Origin: an uncultured Prevotella sp.
Lineage (GTDB): Bacteria; Bacteroidota; Bacteroidia; Bacteroidales; Bacteroidaceae
Direction: 5' to 3'
Assembly: GCA_900319715.1 (NCBI GenBank)
Contig: ONPM01000006.1
Coordinates: forward strand, 1 to 37,969
Length of the DNA stretch: 37,969 nt
Shown here: piece after piece, positions 32,965-37,969 of the stretch
How the letters are laid out: every line of letters begins with the position of its first letter
Numbering within the stretch: the stretch's first letter is position 1
Program-made: the position numbers and the translations under genes
The notes under the pieces: model-generated
The model's database searches: none
What the model was told of the DNA's origin: nothing
Seen by the model: the letters and a program-made list of their open reading frames with translations, nothing else

Positions 32965-34665
32965 ATGGTATATAAGATTGCAGATAATATCTTGTCGCCC
33001 TTGGGTGAGATGACGGAGCAGAACTATCAGGCCGTGAAGGCTGGTCGTTCCGCTCTTTGCCGTTATACAGACCACTGGCAACTGCCCGAGCCATTCACCG
33101 CCTCGTTGTTCAGTGAGGCGCAGTGGCAGGCGCTGGCTGCAGAGGGCCTGACTCCTTTCGAGGCGTTGGCGACCTCTTCTGTCCGAAGGGCGCTGAAGGA
33201 TGCTGCAGTCGATCCTGCCCGGAAGGGCGTCGTGCTTATTATCAGTACGACGAAAGGGAACGTAGACCAACTGACCCAGGAGACGACAGACGACTTGTCG
33301 CCTGGTGCCAGCGCCCGTAAGATGGCCCGGGTCTTGGGTTTCACCACAGAGCCCATCGTCGTGTGCAATGCCTGTATCTCGGGTGTGTCGGCCCTGTTGC
33401 TGGCTGCCCGTCTGCTGGAGGCAGGAACCTATGATGTGGCTGTGGTGTGTGGCGCAGATGTGCAGAGCCGTTTCGTGGTCTCTGGCTTCCAGTCGTTCCA
33501 TGTGGTGTCGTCAGAGGCCTGTCGTCCTTTCGATATGGAGCGTACGGGACTCAGTCTGGGCGAGGCCGCTGCCACGATGATTCTCAGCAGGCAATCACAG
33601 CCGCAGGCGTGGGGCATCGTCACAGGTGCCGTCAGAAATGATGCCTTTCATATCAGTTCTCCTGCCAAGGACGGCGAGGGTGCCTGTCAGGCCCTCCGGC
33701 AGGTCATGCAGGGTGTGTCGCCCTCACAGTTGGCCTTCATCAATGCCCACGGCACCGCTACGATGTTCAACGACCAGATGGAGTCCGTAGCCATAGAGCG
33801 TGCCGGCCTCTCTTCGGTGCCTGTCAATGGGTATAAAGGTTACTATGGGCATACGATGGGTGCGGCAGGCGTCTTGGAGACCATCCTCTCGATGGCTGCC
33901 CTCGACGATCATACCATCCTCGGGACGAAAGGCTTTGAGGAGGCTGGGGTGTCAGGGAAGATACGGCTGGTGGCATCCTCAGAGGCAACCGATAAGCAGG
34001 CGTTCGTCAAGGTCATCTCTGGCTTTGGCGGGTGCAATGCGGCATTGTTGGTTGCCGCCAATCATATCTCACTCCACACTCCTCAATCCACACTCCACGA
34101 TAAAATCCACGTTTTGATAACCCCCGAGCGGGTGTGCGTGGATGGTCGCGACATCGCCTTTACGGGTACGGGCAAGGCCATGCTGACAGACCTGTATAAA
34201 CGATATGTGGGTGACTACCCTAAATTCTATAAGATGGACCGTCTGAGTCAGTTAGGCTTCATAGCCTCTGAGTTGCTGTTGCAGGCAGAGGGTAGGGAAC
34301 GTTTCAAGGATTGTGACGACCGCGCCATCATCCTGTTCAATCATGCCTCGTCGATCATGGCCGACCGTCAATATCTGTCCTCGATCGAGACGCCTGGGCA
34401 ATTCTTTCCCAGCCCGTCGCTGTTTGTCTATACCCTCCCGAATATCGTGGCGGGTGAACTGGCCATCCGCAATCACTATCACGGAGAGACCACCTTCTGC
34501 ATCTTGCCGGAGCGTCAGGATGAGGTGATGCGCCAGGTGCTGCAGGCGTGCTGTCAGGATGAGACCACACGGAGCATTCTCGGAGGATGGGTCGACTATC
34601 AGGACGATGCCCATTACGTGGCTGACCTGAAGGTGTACGAGGTGAGAGAAATCGTAAATTCGTAA
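32965..34665 (+). CDS. Ketosynthase 2 fused to a half-ketosynthase domain
   Basis: 566 residues. Residues 1-365 are a complete condensing enzyme: C137 in NACISG, H262 in NAHGTATMFND, H296 in YYGHTMGAAG. Residues about 366-379 come from a heptamer array. Residues 380-566 form a second domain resembling PF13723 (beta-ketoacyl synthase N-terminal-like, often named chain-length factor), with FPSPSLFVYTLPNIVAGELAIR at the position of the nucleophile and no Cys there. In related clusters these appear as separate proteins as far as I recall, so this looks like a fusion. The final residues and stop are part of another AT-rich array. Confidence 0.88.
   Translation: MVYKIADNILSPLGEMTEQNYQAVKAGRSALCRYTDHWQLPEPFTASLFSEAQWQALAAEGLTPFEALATSSVRRALKDAAVDPARKGVVLIISTTKGNVDQLTQETTDDLSPGASARKMARVLGFTTEPIVVCNACISGVSALLLAARLLEAGTYDVAVVCGADVQSRFVVSGFQSFHVVSSEACRPFDMERTGLSLGEAAATMILSRQSQPQAWGIVTGAVRNDAFHISSPAKDGEGACQALRQVMQGVSPSQLAFINAHGTATMFNDQMESVAIERAGLSSVPVNGYKGYYGHTMGAAGVLETILSMAALDDHTILGTKGFEEAGVSGKIRLVASSEATDKQAFVKVISGFGGCNAALLVAANHISLHTPQSTLHDKIHVLITPERVCVDGRDIAFTGTGKAMLTDLYKRYVGDYPKFYKMDRLSQLGFIASELLLQAEGRERFKDCDDRAIILFNHASSIMADRQYLSSIETPGQFFPSPSLFVYTLPNIVAGELAIRNHYHGETTFCILPERQDEVMRQVLQACCQDETTRSILGGWVDYQDDAHYVADLKVYEVREIVNS
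34059..34100 (+). repeat. 42-bp heptamer array at the KS2 domain joint
   Basis: Six 7-mers of type TCCACAC on the coding strand, translated as a Ser/Thr/His/Pro linker. Bases 34053-34077 are identical over 25 bases to 36221-36245 in ketosynthase 3. Confidence 0.85.
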
Positions 34666-34690
34666 ATTGTAAATTCGAAAATTGTAAATA
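34653..34690. repeat. AT-rich heptamer array between KS2 and ACP2
   Basis: About five units of type GTAAATT(C). The array encodes the last residues and TAA stop of ketosynthase 2 (34663-34665) and ends near the ACP ATG at 34696. Confidence 0.7.
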
Positions 34691-34695
34691 AAATT

Positions 34696-34953
34696 ATGGA
34701 AGATCTGATTACAACATTGAAGCAACAGATGATCGAGGTGCTCAATCTGGAGGAGATGACACCTGAGGATATCGATACGGATGCCCCCCTGTTCGGCGAC
34801 GGACTGGGGCTCGACTCCATCGATGCCCTGGAACTGATTGTGCTGTTAGAGAAGAAGTATGGTATCAAACTGGAAAACTCGGCCGAGGGTAAGTCCATCT
34901 TCAAGAATGTGAGAACCATTGCCGAGTACGTTAGCGAACATCGTAAGAAGTGA
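34696..34953 (+). CDS. Acyl carrier protein 2
   Basis: 85 residues, with the phosphopantetheine Ser41 in GLGLDSIDALEL. Slightly longer than ACP1 and with a basic C-terminus (SEHRKK). Its TGA stop overlaps the GTG start of ketosynthase 3 by four bases, indicating tight coupling and perhaps a preferred partnership with that enzyme. Confidence 0.93.
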   Translation: MEDLITTLKQQMIEVLNLEEMTPEDIDTDAPLFGDGLGLDSIDALELIVLLEKKYGIKLENSAEGKSIFKNVRTIAEYVSEHRKK

Positions 34954-36839
34954 ACATTGTAATTACAGGCGAAGGCATCATCTCTGCCATCGGGTATGAC
35001 AAGGCGACGGTGCTTGCTGCCCTCCGTGAGAAGCGGACGGGCATAGGCCAGATGCGATGGCTGAAGTCCACGCACCGTGAACTGCCTGTGGGCGAGGTAA
35101 AGTGGTCTGACGAGGAGTTGCAACAGCAGTTGGGACTCCCTGCCGACGAGTTGACGAGCCGCACCGCGATGATGGGCATGTGGGCTGTGCGTCAGGCGCT
35201 GGAGGATGCCTCCGTGATGTCGTGGGCCACAGACACTCCGGCCAAGAAGCGCATTATCCTTATCTCCGGCACCACCGTGGCAGGCATGGACCTCAGCGAA
35301 CGCTACTTTAGCGAGATGCTCAAGTCTGACGGGCATCTGAAATACCTGCGGGACCACAGTGCGGGCGACAATACCCGCCAGATTGCCGACTACTTCGGCT
35401 GTTTCTCCGACTATACCACCATCTCCACCGCCTGCTCCTCTGCCGCCAACGCCCTCATCTTCGGGGCCAACATGCTCAAGGCGGGTGAGGCTGACCTCGT
35501 CGTGGCTGGTGGCACTGAGGGACTCTCGGTGTTCCATCTCAACGGCTTCCGTTCCCTCATGATCCTCGACCAGCAACCCTGTCGTCCCTTCGATGAGACG
35601 CGTGCTGGCCTGAACCTGGGCGAGGGAGCCGCTTACGTGGTGCTCGAGCGCGAAGAGCAGGCCCTGGAGCGGGGCGTACCTGTTCATGCTTGTCTGCGAG
35701 GCTATGGCAATGCCTGTGACGCCTTCCATCAGACGGCCTCGTCTGACGATGGTGAAGGAGCCTACCTGGCGATGACAGAGGCCCTGTCGATGAGCGGACT
35801 GCAGCCATCCGATATCCAGTATGTCAATGCCCACGGCACAGGCACGCCCAACAACGACCGTAGTGAGGGTGTGGCCCTCCGACGCGTGTTCGGAGAGCAG
35901 ATGCCGCTCGTGTCGAGCACCAAGGGCTTCACAGGCCATACCACCAGCGCCTCAGGCAGCATCGAGACGGTCATCTGTCTCTTGGCCATGCAGCATCAGT
36001 TCGTGCCAGCCAACCTCGGGTGGCAGCATCCGATGTCAGACGGCATTGTCCCCACGATGGGTGAGGACCATTATGATCTGCAGCATGTGCTCTGTAATTC
36101 ATTTGGATTTGGAGGGAATGACTCGGCTGTTGTTTTGTCGAGGAGTGAGGAGTATGGAAAGATATTTTCGAGGAGTGAGGAGTGTGGAGTGAGGAGTGAG
36201 AATACTCCAGGTGCAGATTCTGCCGCCAATCATATCTCACTCCACTCTCCACACTCCACACTCCACGAAATAAACCCTCCACTCTTCACCGAAGGCATCC
36301 GCGAACTCTCCCGCGTCGAAATCACCTCTGAGGACGAACTCTCCGCCATCCGCGACTATGTGAAGCCCCTGGAGGCCCGCAGGATGGGCAAACTGATGAA
36401 GGCCTCCCTCCTGTCGTCGCTGAAGGCCTTGGAGCAGGCGGGCGTCACTTGTCCCGATGCCATCATCACGGGTACCGCCCTGGGCTGCTGGGAGAACAGC
36501 GAGGCCCTGTTGATGCAACTCGAAGAGGAGGGTGAGGTGATGCTGAAGCCCACCAACTTCATGCAGAGCACCCACAACACCATCAGCAGCAATATTGCCA
36601 TCCGGTTAGGCTGTCACGGTTATAACGTCACCTATACCCAGTGCGACCGTTCGCTCGAATGGGCACTCCGCGATGCCCGTCTGCTCCTGCAGAGCGGGCG
36701 CTACAAGACGGTCCTCGTGGGCTGTCATGATGAGACCACGCCCCTCTATCGTTCCCTGATGGAGCGCCTGGGGGTGACGGGGCTCCCAAGTATTCACTCA
36801 ATAGCCATTGTACTGACATGTGGAGAATCATTCCGTTAG
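34950..36839 (+). CDS. Ketosynthase 3 fused to a half-ketosynthase domain
   Basis: 629 residues from a GTG start overlapping the ACP2 stop. Residues 1-396 are a full condensing enzyme with C162 in STACSSAAN, H295 in NAHGTGTPNND, H330 in GFTGHTTSASG. Residues about 397-440 are encoded by heptamer arrays in both orientations. Residues about 441-629 resemble the PF13723 chain-length-factor-like domain, with NFMQSTHNTISSNIAIR and no nucleophilic Cys. The same plan as ketosynthase 2, and almost the same linker peptide, suggests parallel fusion events or duplication followed by divergence. Confidence 0.88.
   Translation: MNIVITGEGIISAIGYDKATVLAALREKRTGIGQMRWLKSTHRELPVGEVKWSDEELQQQLGLPADELTSRTAMMGMWAVRQALEDASVMSWATDTPAKKRIILISGTTVAGMDLSERYFSEMLKSDGHLKYLRDHSAGDNTRQIADYFGCFSDYTTISTACSSAANALIFGANMLKAGEADLVVAGGTEGLSVFHLNGFRSLMILDQQPCRPFDETRAGLNLGEGAAYVVLEREEQALERGVPVHACLRGYGNACDAFHQTASSDDGEGAYLAMTEALSMSGLQPSDIQYVNAHGTGTPNNDRSEGVALRRVFGEQMPLVSSTKGFTGHTTSASGSIETVICLLAMQHQFVPANLGWQHPMSDGIVPTMGEDHYDLQHVLCNSFGFGGNDSAVVLSRSEEYGKIFSRSEECGVRSENTPGADSAANHISLHSPHSTLHEINPPLFTEGIRELSRVEITSEDELSAIRDYVKPLEARRMGKLMKASLLSSLKALEQAGVTCPDAIITGTALGCWENSEALLMQLEEEGEVMLKPTNFMQSTHNTISSNIAIRLGCHGYNVTYTQCDRSLEWALRDARLLLQSGRYKTVLVGCHDETTPLYRSLMERLGVTGLPSIHSIAIVLTCGESFR
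36138..36209 (+). repeat. GAGTGAG-type heptamer arrays, left side of the KS3 linker
   Basis: A partial array at 36138-36167 and a roughly six-unit array at 36168-36209, in the orientation opposite to the array at 36227. A 20-base segment is directly repeated at 36138 and 36168 with one mismatch. Confidence 0.8.
36168..36268. repeat. 34-bp inverted repeat built from heptamer arrays
   Basis: Arms 36168-36201 and 36235-36268 are reverse complements at 30 of 34 positions. The 33-base loop contains its own small palindrome GCAGATTCTGC. The whole structure is translated in frame as the linker of ketosynthase 3. Confidence 0.85.
36227..36268 (+). repeat. 42-bp heptamer array, right side of the KS3 linker
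   Basis: Six 7-mers of type TCCACAC, same orientation and peptide phase as the array at 34059. Confidence 0.85.
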
Positions 36840-37717
36840 CCATCTTTCAGAGCCTGTTGCTCACGGGCGGGCAAGTGTTCCTTAAGTTAGCCCTGATGCG
36901 GATGGCACCCTTCGGCTGGAACAGAGCCTTCTGGTCCAGCGTGTTCGTCAACTGGCAGTTCGCCGTCTGTGGACTGCTGTTCCTGACGGCGTCGCTGCTG
37001 TGGATGTACATCGTCAAGGTGTTCCCTTTCAGTATGGCCTATCCGCTGGTCAGCCTCAGTTATGTCTTCGGCATGCTGGCCGCCATCCTCATCTTCCACG
37101 AGGAGGTGCCCCTGACCCGCTGGGTGGGAGTGCTGCTCATCATGGCTGGTTGTATGCTGATGCCTGCCGACGCCAAGGCGCAGGATGCGCAGACGGCCCG
37201 ACAGAAGATGGTCGCCGCCACCAAGGGCATGAAGACGATGCGCTGCGACTTCGTGCAGACCAAGCATACCAAACTGCTGACCAGCGCTTCCGTGTCGAGG
37301 GGCACGCTCAGTTACCGCAGTCCTGACAGACTCTGCTGGGAGTACACGTCGCCTACCGCCCACACCTTCCTCATCGATGGGCAGAAGGTGGTGATGACTG
37401 ATGGGCGCGGATCGCGAGAGGTCGACACGCGCCGCCATCGCATGTACAGGGAGATGGCTCGTCTGATGACGAACATCATGTCGGGCCAGAGCCTGGTGGG
37501 CGATCACGACTTCGAGGTCTCGTTCACCCCCGCCAACGAGAAGAAGACGGAGTGGATTGCCACCCTCGTGCCCCGTCGCAAGGAGGTGCGCCGCATGTTC
37601 TCCACCATCATCCTCCGCATCACTGCCGCCCAGTGGCTCGTACGTCAGGTGGAACTCGTCGAGGCCAAGGGCGACCGTACCGTTGTTGAACTGAAGAACA
37701 TCCAGGTCAATCATTGA
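36818..37717 (+). CDS. EamA/SMR-like membrane domain fused to LolA-like carrier
   Basis: 299 residues. Residues 1-118 contain four hydrophobic helices resembling an EamA/small multidrug resistance half-transporter (IFQSLLLTGGQVFLKLAL, FSMAYPLVSLSYVFGMLAAILIF). Residues about 125-299 resemble LolA (GMKTMRCDFVQTKH, YRSPDRLCWEYTSP, and a basic, beta-rich end), the periplasmic carrier family present in aryl polyene clusters. The fourth helix ends PADAKAQDA, resembling a signal-peptidase site, so it may serve as both helix and signal. Charges are concentrated in loop 1 (K, R, R), favouring an N-out, C-out topology that puts LolA in the periplasm. The gene overlaps ketosynthase 3 by 22 bases. Confidence 0.85.
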   Translation: MWRIIPLAIFQSLLLTGGQVFLKLALMRMAPFGWNRAFWSSVFVNWQFAVCGLLFLTASLLWMYIVKVFPFSMAYPLVSLSYVFGMLAAILIFHEEVPLTRWVGVLLIMAGCMLMPADAKAQDAQTARQKMVAATKGMKTMRCDFVQTKHTKLLTSASVSRGTLSYRSPDRLCWEYTSPTAHTFLIDGQKVVMTDGRGSREVDTRRHRMYREMARLMTNIMSGQSLVGDHDFEVSFTPANEKKTEWIATLVPRRKEVRRMFSTIILRITAAQWLVRQVELVEAKGDRTVVELKNIQVNH

Positions 37718-37723
37718 TACCTT

Positions 37724-37880
37724 CTAACACTGTTAGAGACGTCAGTTAACACAGTTAAAGACGTCAAGTTATACAGTAAGGGATGCCTGTTATACCCCTA
37801 TAACAAGCATCCCTTACTCCGTTAGTAGGCATCCCTTACTGTGTTAGAAGGCATCTCTGACTCAGTTAGAAGGCATCCCT
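37724..37880. repeat. Mirrored array of about 22-bp repeats
   Basis: Roughly three units (TAACACwGTTAnAGACGTC type) run one way and three (TAGnAGGCATCyCTkAC type) run the other way around a central hairpin. The two types are diverged reverse complements of one another. The first unit begins with the palindrome CTAACACTGTTAG. It lies between the end of the operon and a convergent gene. Confidence 0.75.
37775..37818. terminator. Large hairpin, possible bidirectional terminator
   Basis: Arms 37775-37794 and 37799-37818 pair at 19 of 20 positions with the 4-base loop CCCC. It lies between convergent genes and is the centre of the mirrored repeat. No long U-run follows on either side. Confidence 0.6.
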
Positions 37881-37885
37881 GACAA

Positions 37886-37969
37886 CTAAAGCAAATAGAG
37901 GTATTTCTTTGCGTATACACCCTGTTCGAGTCGTTCGATGTTGCCATCATTCAGCCAGCGTTCGATCAT
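37886..37969 (-). CDS. C-terminal end of an unidentified convergent gene (partial)
   Basis: An open frame entering from the right edge and ending at TAG (37888-37886 on the minus strand). The visible 27 residues end in IERLEQGVYAKKYLYLL. A Met at the very edge is probably internal. Too short to assign. Its convergent orientation marks the right end of the pigment-like operon. Confidence 0.6.
   Translation of the reverse strand: MIERWLNDGNIERLEQGVYAKKYLYLL

Noticed and set aside
36818-37717. Two separate genes (small transporter and LolA) with a sequencing frameshift
   Set aside because: The frame is continuous with no stop or shift, and no good separate start with a complete signal peptide is seen, although internal Met codons in helices 3-4 keep an alternative start possible.
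37724-37880. CRISPR or integron attachment array
   Set aside because: Units are short, contiguous, and present in both orientations around a hairpin; no cas, integrase or cassette genes are nearby.

Overview
The window looks like a chromosome segment from a Bacteroidales bacterium, most likely Prevotella or a close relative. Evidence: nine promoters fit the Bacteroidetes sigma pattern TTTG, a gap of about 20 bases, then TAnnTTTG. No gene needs a Shine-Dalgarno sequence. The families GldE, NspC, DUF5112/DUF5113 sensor proteins and the GH94 phosphorylase are typical of this group. Base composition is moderate to high GC in genes, with AT-rich spacers.

Layout, left to right. (1) 62-6011: a DUF1254/DUF1214 exported protein, glmS, a soluble response-regulator/histidine-kinase hybrid, and nspC one base after it. 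(2) 6042-8811: a promoter and four tRNAs (Gly-Leu-Leu-Gly), then a small conserved protein, ssb and gldE. (3) 8835-9674: an exported GH25 lysozyme-like protein. (4) 9696-17556: hexuronate catabolism. A minus-strand set (LacI regulator, uxaA, a NhaC-type antiporter, an uncharacterised protein) and a plus-strand pair (kdgK, eda) flank an orphan histidine kinase. Together uxaA, kdgK and eda take altronate through KDG and KDPG to pyruvate and glyceraldehyde 3-phosphate. (5) 17610-24381: a 1099-residue double-module membrane sensor, its response regulator, a short AbgT-like membrane protein, and facing them a lipoprotein with TPR-like repeats and a SpoIIE domain that has lost its metal aspartates. 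(6) 24469-26943: a cellobiose phosphorylase. (7) 27089-37717: a twelve-gene plus-strand operon resembling aryl polyene/flexirubin pigment clusters: ketoreductase, three ketosynthases, two acyl carrier proteins, O-methyltransferase, LPLAT acyltransferase, hotdog dehydratase, thioesterase, an unrecognised exported protein and an EamA-LolA fusion. No starter-unit ammonia lyase or ligase, glycosyltransferase or MMPL exporter is visible. A convergent partial gene closes the window.

The most unusual signal is a dispersed family of tandem heptamer arrays at about sixteen places. A recurring form is about 42 bp, six degenerate 7-mers, which equals 14 codons. It lies in frame inside nspC, twice in the 1099-residue sensor, in the SpoIIE-like lipoprotein, in the phosphorylase (shorter copy) and in two ketosynthase genes. 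The encoded peptides resemble one another because the same strand and phase are used (roughly S-x-L-x-P-x-T-S-x-L). AT-rich relatives with 7-8 bp units fill spacers and usually begin in or next to a stop codon. The two ketosynthase arrays sit exactly at the joint between a complete ketosynthase and a second, half-ketosynthase domain, suggesting gene fusion through a repeat-filled spacer. A second intergenic repeat, period about 22 bp with core TAGnAGGCATC, forms a large mirrored structure after the pigment-like operon. All repeat phasing was done by eye.
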